This document shows, piece after piece, positions 9,653 to 16,625 of a stretch of 64,000 nt of DNA (positions within the stretch are counted from its first letter, which is position 1; every line of letters starts with the position of its first letter). A program made the position numbers and the translations under genes. Under the pieces are notes generated by a model that did not search any database, was not told the DNA's origin, and worked only from the letters and a program-made list of their open reading frames with translations. Origin of the DNA: Barnesiella merdipullorum (lineage in GTDB: Bacteria; Bacteroidota; Bacteroidia; Bacteroidales; Barnesiellaceae); assembly GCA_019116365.1 (NCBI GenBank), contig DXBT01000020.1, forward strand, positions 1 through 64,000. The letters are read 5' to 3'.

Positions 9653-10432
9653 TCAATCTTCGTCAAACCGCAGATGTTTCACCGTAGTCCGTTTGTCGAT
9701 AATCAACTTCAGAGCCTCGACCCCTATCAATACATGCTCCTCGACAAAATCGCGGGTGATTTTCTTGTCACTCTCGGCAGTCTTGACACCGCTCGAAATC
9801 ATGGGCTGATCTGAAATCAAGAGCAGAGCACCCACGGGAATCTGATTGGCAAAACCGACCGAAAAGAGTGTAGCGGTCTCCATATCGACAGCCATGCAGC
9901 GAATACGACGCAGATACTCTTTGAACTGGTCGTCAAACTCCCACACCCGACGGTTGGTCGTATAGACAGTCCCCGTCCAGTAATCGCGGTGATGGTTGCG
10001 CACAGCCGTAGAGACAGCCCGCTGAAGCATAAAGGCCGGTAGTGCGGGAACCTCGGGTGGAAAATAGTCGTTCGACGTACCTTCGCCACGTATAGCGGCT
10101 ATGGGCAAGATATAGTCGCCCAGCTTGTTTACCTTCTTGATACCTCCACATTTCCCCAGGAACAATACCGCCTCGGGAGCCACCGCACTGAGCAGGTCCA
10201 TGATGGTAGCAGCATTGGCACTGCCCATACCGAAGTTAATAATCGTTATCCCTTCGGCCGAAGCGCTGGGCATGTTACTGTCCTCACCCAAGATGGGGAC
10301 ATTGAAATGAGAGGCAAATATCTCGACGTATTTCGAAAAATTGGTGAGCAGGATGTGCTTCGTAAACTCCTCGACCGGTCGTTGTGTGTATCGAGGCAAC
10401 CAATTTTCTACAATCTCTTGCTTTGTTTTCAT
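9653..10432 (-). CDS. amn: AMP nucleosidase, short Bacteroidetes form
   Basis: Predicted to hydrolyse AMP to adenine and ribose 5-phosphate; the protein belongs to the PNP/UDP phosphorylase superfamily. The open frame continues 150 codons upstream, but that part is antisense to the divergent gene. The real start is the ATG giving MKTKQEIVENWLPRY (259 residues). Seen: the nucleotide-binding loop INFGMGSANAATIMDLL, LGKCGGIK, and the catalytic-site segment RRIRCMAVDMETATLFSVGF. It lacks the N-terminal AMP-sensing domain of the roughly 480-residue E. coli enzyme. The Bacteroidetes proteins are usually annotated AMP nucleosidase by similarity, and a related nucleoside phosphorylase or hydrolase remains possible. 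Confidence 0.85.
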   Translation of the reverse strand: MKTKQEIVENWLPRYTQRPVEEFTKHILLTNFSKYVEIFASHFNVPILGEDSNMPSASAEGITIINFGMGSANAATIMDLLSAVAPEAVLFLGKCGGIKKVNKLGDYILPIAAIRGEGTSNDYFPPEVPALPAFMLQRAVSTAVRNHHRDYWTGTVYTTNRRVWEFDDQFKEYLRRIRCMAVDMETATLFSVGFANQIPVGALLLISDQPMISSGVKTAESDKKITRDFVEEHVLIGVEALKLIIDKRTTVKHLRFDED

Positions 10433-10447
10433 AAATACGTAATTTTG
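10418..10447 (+). promoter_or_regulatory. Bacteroidetes promoter for the HsdR-N gene
   Basis: TTG at 10418-10420, a 19-nt spacer, then TAATTTTG at 10440-10447, matching the -33/-7 consensus. It overlaps the first codons of the divergent amn gene. Transcription should start about 40 nt before the HsdR-N ATG. Confidence 0.65.
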
Positions 10448-10495
10448 GAGTAAATTTACAGAAATAATTAGAAAGCACAAATTTTCGGCTACGAG

Positions 10496-10945
10496 ATGAT
10501 TGAACTGAATCTGCCTGCATATCCTTACAAATTGAAACAGGAGAAGGATAAAATCCTTATCTTCGACGACTTGCGTCGGAGATATGTGGTTCTCACCCCC
10601 GAAGAGTGGGTACGGCAGCACTTCGTGGCCTACCTGGTGAACCAGAAAGGATTTCCTCGTGGACTGATGGGCAACGAGATATCTCTCACCCTCAACAAGT
10701 GTAACCGCCGGTGCGACACCGTGGTATATGACCGCAACGGCAATGCACTGTGTATTGCCGAGTACAAAGCTCCACATATCGAGATTACCCAAAAGACATT
10801 CGACCAGATTGTCCGGTACAACCGGGTGCTGCAAGTGAGCTACCTGTTTGTCTCCAACGGGCTCACGCACTACTGTTGCCACATCGACTACACAACCGGC
10901 AACTATACTTTCTTGCCCGATATCCCCGCATATACCGATTTATAA
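10496..10945 (+). CDS. Stand-alone HsdR N-terminal (PD-(D/E)XK nuclease-like) domain protein
   Basis: 149-residue cytoplasmic protein matching the N-terminal nuclease domain of type I restriction HsdR subunits (HSDR_N family). There is no helicase part and no hsdM or hsdS nearby. Catalytic-type residues are visible: D74 in RRCDTVVYD and E89-Y90-K91 in CIAEYKAP, i.e. the D...ExK signature. The rest (EEWVRQHFVAYLV, FDQIVRYNRVLQVSYLFVSN) follows the family. Such short proteins are common single genes in Bacteroidetes and their role is unknown. The gene is divergent from amn, has its own promoter, and ends near a bidirectional hairpin shared with tRNA-Cys. Frame and start (ATG, MIELNLPAYP) are clear. 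Confidence 0.88.
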   Translation: MIELNLPAYPYKLKQEKDKILIFDDLRRRYVVLTPEEWVRQHFVAYLVNQKGFPRGLMGNEISLTLNKCNRRCDTVVYDRNGNALCIAEYKAPHIEITQKTFDQIVRYNRVLQVSYLFVSNGLTHYCCHIDYTTGNYTFLPDIPAYTDL

Positions 10946-11007
10946 ACTCGCGTCGTCTCCTTGCGACGAAGCCATTGAATAAGAAGTGAAACGAAAGGAT
11001 AAAAACG

Positions 11008-11039
11008 AAAAAGACTCGCTTTGTGAGCGAGCCTTTTTC
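11008..11039. terminator. Bidirectional terminator between the HsdR-N gene and tRNA-Cys
   Basis: CTCGCT at 11015-11020 pairs with AGCGAG at 11026-11031. It is flanked by an A-run on the left and a T-run on the right, so it can stop transcription from both sides. Confidence 0.8.
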
Positions 11040-11042
11040 GAG

Positions 11043-11113
11043 AGGTTCCTAGCAGAATCGAACTGCTGTAAACGGTTTTGCAGACCGGCGCCTAACCACT
11101 CGGCCAAGGAACC
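11043..11113 (-). tRNA. tRNA-Cys (GCA)
   Basis: On the minus strand the gene begins GGTTCCTTGG and ends AGGAACC plus a discriminator U. The acceptor stem is 11107-11113 with 11044-11050, the anticodon loop reads CUGCAAA with anticodon GCA, and the T arm has GTTCGATTC. It is 71 nt long, with no encoded CCA. Its own promoter is at 11140-11170 and a terminator lies just downstream. Confidence 0.96.
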
Positions 11114-11139
11114 ATTGTGCTTTCGAGCGATTGCGAGTG

Positions 11140-11170
11140 CAAAGATAGATTACATTTTTCAATTATGCAA
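11140..11170 (-). promoter_or_regulatory. Promoter of tRNA-Cys
   Basis: Minus strand: TTG at 11168-11170, a 20-nt spacer, then TATCTTTG at 11140-11147, a very good match to TTG-N19-TAnnTTTG. It sits 26 nt upstream of the mature tRNA. Confidence 0.75.
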
Positions 11171-11180
11171 CTCTCACGCT

Positions 11181-11357
11181 CTATTTTTTTCTCTTTTGTC
11201 CTTTTAATTCTCGAGCCTTACAAGGGATATCGCAACTGCAACAAGGCGAAGACACCTCATTACGCTTGCGCACCATATTGACTGCCTTGTAAATAGCATA
11301 GCCAAATGCAATAGCCACGCAAGCTATCACAATCCAAAATTGAACAGTTGCATTCAT
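11181..11357 (-). CDS. Small FeoB-associated Cys-rich membrane protein (58 aa)
   Basis: Small gene found by reading the minus strand downstream of the DUF3267 gene. The predicted protein is 58 residues: one transmembrane helix at about 6-24 (VQFWIVIACVAIAFGYAIYK), a basic stretch, then four cysteines in SSPCCSCDIPCKARE and a Lys/Arg-rich tail. This matches the FeoB-associated Cys-rich membrane protein family found next to feoB in many anaerobes. The role is unproven; metal binding or support of ferrous iron uptake is plausible. Its ATG overlaps the stop of the DUF3267 gene by 1 nt (TGATG), which argues for translational coupling within the feo operon. It ends about 70 nt before tRNA-Cys. Confidence 0.85.
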   Translation of the reverse strand: MNATVQFWIVIACVAIAFGYAIYKAVNMVRKRNEVSSPCCSCDIPCKARELKGQKRKK

Positions 11358-11992
11358 CACTCTTTTTCTAAGAAATAGGTGTAACGATTATCAATATCAT
11401 CTACTGTAAAAACAGGGCGATGCCGATATTGGTTCATGTAGGAGTACATCATCAGATCACCCGAACAGGAGAGCAGATGAAACAACAACAGTGCTCCCAC
11501 GGCTATTCTACCACACCATGGCATGGGAAAGAGTAACAAGACAATGAGCAACCCCGACAGGATACGAAGCGGCGCAAGAGCTACTCGACTGAAGGTGATG
11601 TAGTCGGCCATGAAGTTATGGGCTGCCGCATAAAAGGTAAAGGAGCGCCACACGGCTCCAAAGCGTACATCGGCGGCCCCTTCAGACCTATAAACAAGCC
11701 AGTGTATAAACTCGTGCAGGGGTATGAGAATGGCACACCCCACCAGTGCCAATGCAATGCTTTTGCCTATCTCGAGGAGGAACGGCCCCACCGACCGGGT
11801 TTCGTTCCACAAGATCCCAATCATGAACCCGATGGCAAAAAGTACCAACAGCAACACGACATAATAGGTTATCCTGAATCGGGACGAAGGTCGGTTGCGG
11901 GCCAAGAATCGTTTGATATCGCTATAGGCAAACGAGTCGATTACTCGGTAACCAGCCTTTTCGTAAAAGGCCAAAAAGGTCTCTTTATCCAT
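11357..11992 (-). CDS. DUF3267 membrane protein with an HExxH zincin motif
   Basis: Predicted integral membrane protein of 211 residues (start at ATG giving MDKETFLAFYEKAGY; the open frame runs 34 codons further upstream, overlapping feoB). About four transmembrane segments are visible (RITYYVVLLLVLFAIGFMIG, IALALVGCAILIPLHEF, ILSGLLIVLLLF, IAVGALLLFHLLS). The motif HEFIH at the end of the second segment fits the HExxH zinc-peptidase signature of the DUF3267 family, so a membrane metalloprotease is possible but unproven. It lies 8 nt downstream of feoB and overlaps the Cys-rich small protein by 1 nt, so it belongs to the iron operon. Confidence 0.8.
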   Translation of the reverse strand: MDKETFLAFYEKAGYRVIDSFAYSDIKRFLARNRPSSRFRITYYVVLLLVLFAIGFMIGILWNETRSVGPFLLEIGKSIALALVGCAILIPLHEFIHWLVYRSEGAADVRFGAVWRSFTFYAAAHNFMADYITFSRVALAPLRILSGLLIVLLLFPMPWCGRIAVGALLLFHLLSCSGDLMMYSYMNQYRHRPVFTVDDIDNRYTYFLEKE

Positions 11993-12000
11993 AACTCTTG

Positions 12001-14406
12001 CTATATAAACAGTGATCCTACTTGATAGACGATAAAGGCAACCAGCCACGCTACACACGTGTTGTAAACGATGGTAAATACGCCCCACTTCCAACTGCCC
12101 GACTCCTTAATCACTGCGGTTACCGAGGCAACACAGGGGAAATAGAGCAACACAAACACCATAAACGAAAGGGCTATGAGCGGTGTGAAGTCGGGTTTCC
12201 CGGTCTCGGGATTGGGCTGCGTGATACGTTGCGACAAAGAGAGTGCTTCATCCGAATCATTTTCGGAATAGAGTACCCCGAGGGTACTTACGACCAACTC
12301 TTTGGCGGCCGTTCCCGAAAGCAGCGAGGTAGTCACTTTCCAGTTAAAACCCAGCGGCTCGACTACCGGTGTCACAGCCTGTCCTATCTTACCCAGATAG
12401 GAGTTACTCTGCTGTTCCATCTGCTCGTGTGGTGTGAGTTCCCGCTCATAAGAGTCTTTGGGCCGGGGGAAATAGCTCAAGGCCCAAATGATAACCGAAG
12501 CTACCAGGATGATACCGCCCATCTTGCGCAGATACTGTTCGGCCTTGCTCCACATGTGACGCATGGTCGCTTTTGCCGTAGGTATTCGATAGGGAGGCAA
12601 CTCCATGACAAAGGGGGTCTCATCGACCTTGAAGAGGAAACGGCGCATCAGTTTGGCTGTAATCACAGCTACAACGATACCCAACAAGTAGAGACTCACC
12701 AGCACCAGACTGGCATGCTGGGGAAAGAAGGTCCCCACCAGCAGGACATAGATGGGAATACGTGCACTGCACGAAATAAAGGGATCGATGAGAATGGTTA
12801 TCAACCGGCTGCTGCGGCTCTCGATCGTTCGGGTTGCCATGATGGCGGGCACGTTACAACCAAAGCCCATAACCAAGGGAATGAACGATTTCCCATGCAG
12901 TCCTATTTTGTGCATGATCTTATCCATGATAAATGCGGCCCGAGCCATATATCCCGAATCTTCCATAAACGAGATGAAAAGGTAGAGGATCAAGATATTG
13001 GGCAAGAACACGATAACACCCCCCACTCCACCGAGCACGCCGTCGATGAGCAGATCCTTCAACGGACCGGCCGGCATGTAAGTGTTTACCAGCCCCGACA
13101 GCCATGCGACCAGATCTTCGATCCATCCCATGGGATATGCACCCAACGAGAAGGTTGCCTCGAACATGAGCCACATGAGCACAATGAAAATGGGGAATCC
13201 AAACAGTTTGTTGGTGACAAACGAATCGATGATGCGCGTCGAGCGAGCCTCCTCTTTGTCGCCCGGCGTATAGGTCTCGGCCAAAGCCCCCGAGATGAAG
13301 CCATATTTTTCATTGGCAATAGCCGATTCGATGTCTTCATTCAAGGTAGCCTCTATCTCTTTAACCTCCTGGTCTCGCATTTTCATCAACTCGGGATACG
13401 AGTCGGCCCCTTCCAGAATCTTTTTCACCTCGGCATCGCCTTCGAGCGTTTTAATTGCCAGGTAACGGGGCGAAAATTCACGGGTGCAGGTGGGGTCTTG
13501 CTTCAACAGATTTTTCAGGGGTGTAATGCCACTCTCAATCACATTCCCCAAATTGACATGAACGTGCCGCACCGATTCGTTGCGGCCTTCATATACATCG
13601 ATAATGGTATCGAACAACTGGTTTACCCCCTTGCCCGACCGCGATACGGTGGGTACAATAGGCACACCTATCATGTTGCCCAAGTGCTTGTAGTCGATTT
13701 TGCCACCACTCTGCTCCAGTTCGTCAAACATGTTCAGGGCAATGACCATGCGGTAGTCCATATCAATCAGCTCGGTAGTGAGGTAGAGATTACGCTCCAA
13801 GTTCGAAGCTACCACTACATTGACCAGCACATCGGGAGTCTCGTCTTTGAGATAGCGACGCACATACAGTTCCTCGGGCGAATAGGCCGAGAGCGAATAG
13901 GTTCCAGGCAAATCGTAGATATTGAAATGATAGCCGTTGTAGTCGAAGAATCCTTTCTTGGCATCGACCGTCACGCCACTGTAATTGCCCACATGCTCGT
14001 GGGCCCCCGAAGCGATATTGAACAGCGAGGTTTTTCCGCAGTTGGGATTCCCCACCAAAGCAATATTAATGGTCTTGGTACTTTTCGATAAGGCCCGTTT
14101 TATGCACTCGTCCTCTTCCGAAGCCGACAACTTCGACTCGCCACTCACTTTGTGGGCATCGGCAAAGACAGCCTCGGCCTCCTCGGGGGTAATGACTTCG
14201 ACCAGTGAAGCCTCGCTACGACGCAGCGAGATTTCATAGTCCATGATTTTATATTTGATAGGATCTTTCAACGGAGCATTCAACTCGACAAGAACTGTTT
14301 GTCCCCTGACAAACCCCATCTCGATAATCCGTTTGCGAAATGCTCCATGGCCTAACACTTTAACAATAACAGCTTTATCGCCTGTTTTCAAATCGGACAA
14401 CCGCAT
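12001..14406 (-). CDS. feoB: FeoA-FeoB fusion, ferrous iron transporter
   Basis: FeoB is the GTP-dependent ferrous iron transporter of the inner membrane. Here the SH3-like FeoA domain is fused to its N-terminus (about 1-75: MRLSDLKTGDKAVIVKVLGH ... RIIEMGFVRGQ). The GTPase domain follows with G1 GNPNCGKTS and G3 DLPGTYSLS. The C-terminal half carries the gate repeats and membrane helices (KLFGFPIFIVLMWLMFEATF, GCNVPAIMATRTI, FSCSARIP-like FISCSARIPIYVLL). The chosen ATG gives 801 residues; the 20 extra N-terminal codons of the open frame are not FeoA-like. FeoA-FeoB fusions are common in Bacteroidetes. Two small membrane proteins are encoded just downstream in the same operon. Confidence 0.97.
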   Translation of the reverse strand: MRLSDLKTGDKAVIVKVLGHGAFRKRIIEMGFVRGQTVLVELNAPLKDPIKYKIMDYEISLRRSEASLVEVITPEEAEAVFADAHKVSGESKLSASEEDECIKRALSKSTKTINIALVGNPNCGKTSLFNIASGAHEHVGNYSGVTVDAKKGFFDYNGYHFNIYDLPGTYSLSAYSPEELYVRRYLKDETPDVLVNVVVASNLERNLYLTTELIDMDYRMVIALNMFDELEQSGGKIDYKHLGNMIGVPIVPTVSRSGKGVNQLFDTIIDVYEGRNESVRHVHVNLGNVIESGITPLKNLLKQDPTCTREFSPRYLAIKTLEGDAEVKKILEGADSYPELMKMRDQEVKEIEATLNEDIESAIANEKYGFISGALAETYTPGDKEEARSTRIIDSFVTNKLFGFPIFIVLMWLMFEATFSLGAYPMGWIEDLVAWLSGLVNTYMPAGPLKDLLIDGVLGGVGGVIVFLPNILILYLFISFMEDSGYMARAAFIMDKIMHKIGLHGKSFIPLVMGFGCNVPAIMATRTIESRSSRLITILIDPFISCSARIPIYVLLVGTFFPQHASLVLVSLYLLGIVVAVITAKLMRRFLFKVDETPFVMELPPYRIPTAKATMRHMWSKAEQYLRKMGGIILVASVIIWALSYFPRPKDSYERELTPHEQMEQQSNSYLGKIGQAVTPVVEPLGFNWKVTTSLLSGTAAKELVVSTLGVLYSENDSDEALSLSQRITQPNPETGKPDFTPLIALSFMVFVLLYFPCVASVTAVIKESGSWKWGVFTIVYNTCVAWLVAFIVYQVGSLFI

Positions 14407-14527
14407 ATGCAATCTCTTTAACTTTGTTTCCAACTGCAAATTTCGTAAATTGTTCCGATTTATCACTATATATTGCCTATATATTATTTATAATCCGTAT
14501 AAACAATAACATATTTTTGCAATTTAA

Positions 14528-14570
14528 CAAAAAGAGGGCGAGCCGATTTCACTCCTATCGACTCGCCCTG
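14528..14570 (-). terminator. Terminator after purF
   Basis: Long hairpin: AGGGCGAGnCGAT from 14535 pairs with ATCGnCTCGCCCT ending at 14569, followed on the minus strand by CTTTTTGTT. It lies 32 nt past the purF stop and also separates purF from feoAB. Confidence 0.85.
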
Positions 14571-14601
14571 TTCTTGTATTTCGCTTAGATACGCTCTGTT
14601 T

Positions 14602-16494
14602 TTACTGCTGGCGCTTGCTGTCGGCTCCCTCCATAAAATTAATGAAGGCGTTATTTACCAACCGGTTGCCTCCAGGTGTGGGATAATTGCCCGAGAAGTA
14701 CCAGTCGCCCGGATGGCTGGGTATGGCCTGATGCAGCCCCTCGAGAGTCTGATAAATGATTTCGACCTGAGCAGTAATTTCGTCCGAAGTAAGCATTTGA
14801 GCTATCTTTTCCGAGACTTCATCCTGGGTAAAGGGGGCATAAATCTCCTTCACATAGTTGACAATCTCTTCCTTAGGCTTATTTTGCTGCGCCTTGGATT
14901 TGCGATACACCTCGTCGATAACAGATTGCATACCTCTCTCTTTCAACAGAGCCATGGCCGCCTTGAAGGCGATGAACTCGCCCATGCGAGACATGTCGAT
15001 ACCGTAGCAGTCGGGGAACCGCACTTGTGGCGACGACGACACGATGATAATCTTTTTCGGGTGAAGCCGGTCGAGTATCTTGATAATACTCTGCCGCAGT
15101 GTCGTGCCCCGCACGATACTGTCGTCGATTACCACCAGATTATCGACCCCCGGGGTCACTGTGCCATAGGTAATATCGTAAACGTGTGCTGCCAGGTCGT
15201 CGCGGGTATCGCCCTCGGCAATAAAGGTACGCAGTTTGATATCTTTGATGGCCACCTTCTCAGACCGCACTTTGAGCGAGAGTATTCGCCGCAACTCCTC
15301 GTCGGTGAGGCTGTCGCCTGCCTGACGTATGAGAGCCAGCTTTTGTTCGCTCAGATAGCTGTCGAGCCCCTCGAGCATACCGTAAAAGGCTACCTCGGCC
15401 GTATTGGGGATAAACGAAAAGACGGTGTGGGCCAAATCGTAATCGATGCTTTTCAATATTTGAGGTGCCAGATGACGGCCCAACTCTTTGCGCTCGCGAT
15501 AGATATCGACATCGCTGCCCCGCGAGAAATAGATGCGTTCAAACGAGCAGGCGCTATAATTGAGCGGCGGCAGAATCTGCTCGATATGCAGGTCGCCCCG
15601 ACGATTGACTACCAGGCACTCACCCGGCTGCAACTCTTGCACTTGCTCGACCGACAGGTTCATGGTAGTCTGTATGACCGGACGTTCCGATGCCACCACG
15701 ACAATCTCGTCGTCGGCATAATAAAAAGCCGGACGGATGCCCCGAGGGTCGCGGAACGAAAACATATCGCCGCTACCGGTCATGCCGCAAATAACATAGC
15801 CGCCATCCCATATGCGGGAGGGTTTCTTGAGTATTTCGGCCATGTTCAGGTTGTTTTCGATGGCTTCGGTAATCTCGATATCGTCGAGTCCCTCGTTTTT
15901 GTAGATGTCATACAGACGTTGATTTTCCATATCGAGGGCATGTCCCAGTTGCTCGAGCAGTACAAACGTGTCGGCATAGCTGCGGGGGTGCTGCCCTTTG
16001 GCTACGATACTCCCGAAAATCTCATCGACGTTGGTCATGTTGAAATTACCACACAGCAACAGGTTTCTCGACCGCCAGTTGCCCCGACGCAAAAACGGGT
16101 GCACATACGACAATCCCGAGCGCCCCGTCGTGCTGTAACGCAGGTGGCCCATATAAACCTCACCGGCAAACGGCAAGTGCAGGGCGGCCCACTCGGCATC
16201 GGTCGTGTCGTGAGGCGTATTTTGTATCTGAGTCTTCACATTGGCAAAAATCTCCTGTATGGCCCCGGTACCCATGGCCCGTTCGCGATAGATGAACTCT
16301 TCGGCCGGGCGGGCATGTAACTTCACACAAGCCAAACCGGCACCCTCCTGCCCCCGGTTGTGCTGCTTCTCCATCAACAGGTAGAGTTTATTCAACCCAT
16401 ACATGTAGGATCCATATTTTTGCTGATAATAAGAGAGTGGCTTCAACAGTCGCACCATGGCTATTCCACACTCGTGTTTGATAACTTCTGTCAT
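14602..16494 (-). CDS. purF: Amidophosphoribosyltransferase, long Bacteroidetes form (PurF-like)
   Basis: Predicted to make 5-phosphoribosylamine from PRPP and glutamine, the first committed step of purine synthesis. The N-terminal glutaminase domain starts KHECGIAMV; Cys9 is the expected nucleophile after removal of an 8-residue propeptide, with QHNRGQEGAGLA following. The phosphoribosyltransferase domain has the PRPP loop VVIDDSIVRGTTLRQS and the CYGIDMSRMGEF segment. At 630 residues it is clearly longer than E. coli or B. subtilis PurF (about 475-505), with extra sequence between the domains and at the C-terminus (HPGDWYFSGNYPTPGGNR). Bacteroidales often have a second, standard PurF, so this may be a paralogue with a partly different role. 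Flanked by hairpins on both sides. Confidence 0.85.
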   Translation of the reverse strand: MTEVIKHECGIAMVRLLKPLSYYQQKYGSYMYGLNKLYLLMEKQHNRGQEGAGLACVKLHARPAEEFIYRERAMGTGAIQEIFANVKTQIQNTPHDTTDAEWAALHLPFAGEVYMGHLRYSTTGRSGLSYVHPFLRRGNWRSRNLLLCGNFNMTNVDEIFGSIVAKGQHPRSYADTFVLLEQLGHALDMENQRLYDIYKNEGLDDIEITEAIENNLNMAEILKKPSRIWDGGYVICGMTGSGDMFSFRDPRGIRPAFYYADDEIVVVASERPVIQTTMNLSVEQVQELQPGECLVVNRRGDLHIEQILPPLNYSACSFERIYFSRGSDVDIYRERKELGRHLAPQILKSIDYDLAHTVFSFIPNTAEVAFYGMLEGLDSYLSEQKLALIRQAGDSLTDEELRRILSLKVRSEKVAIKDIKLRTFIAEGDTRDDLAAHVYDITYGTVTPGVDNLVVIDDSIVRGTTLRQSIIKILDRLHPKKIIIVSSSPQVRFPDCYGIDMSRMGEFIAFKAAMALLKERGMQSVIDEVYRKSKAQQNKPKEEIVNYVKEIYAPFTQDEVSEKIAQMLTSDEITAQVEIIYQTLEGLHQAIPSHPGDWYFSGNYPTPGGNRLVNNAFINFMEGADSKRQQ

Positions 16495-16536
16495 AGAATC
16501 GAACCTTATAAAAACGATGTCAAGTGTTATAACGCA

Positions 16537-16580
16537 AAACGAGCCACAACAGGATCTCCAGGTCTGTTATAGCTCGTTTT
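16537..16580 (-). terminator. Terminator-like hairpin between glnN and purF
   Basis: Inverted repeat AAAACGAGC at 16537-16545 with GCTCGTTTT at 16572-16580, and inner arms AACAG/CTGTT. It lies about 45 nt past the glnN stop. The U-tract is short, so termination may be partial. Confidence 0.6.
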
Positions 16581-16625
16581 CATATTCATGGGGTCATTTA
16601 TCCAACAGGTTATTACTCAGTATCA

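Noticed and set aside
12022..14091. 689-codon open frame on the plus strand
   Set aside because: Fully antisense to feoB, whose motifs are certain. No signal or family pattern; it arises from the codon bias of the opposite strand.
14713..16320. 535-codon plus-strand open frame
   Set aside because: Antisense to the PurF-like gene; no independent evidence.
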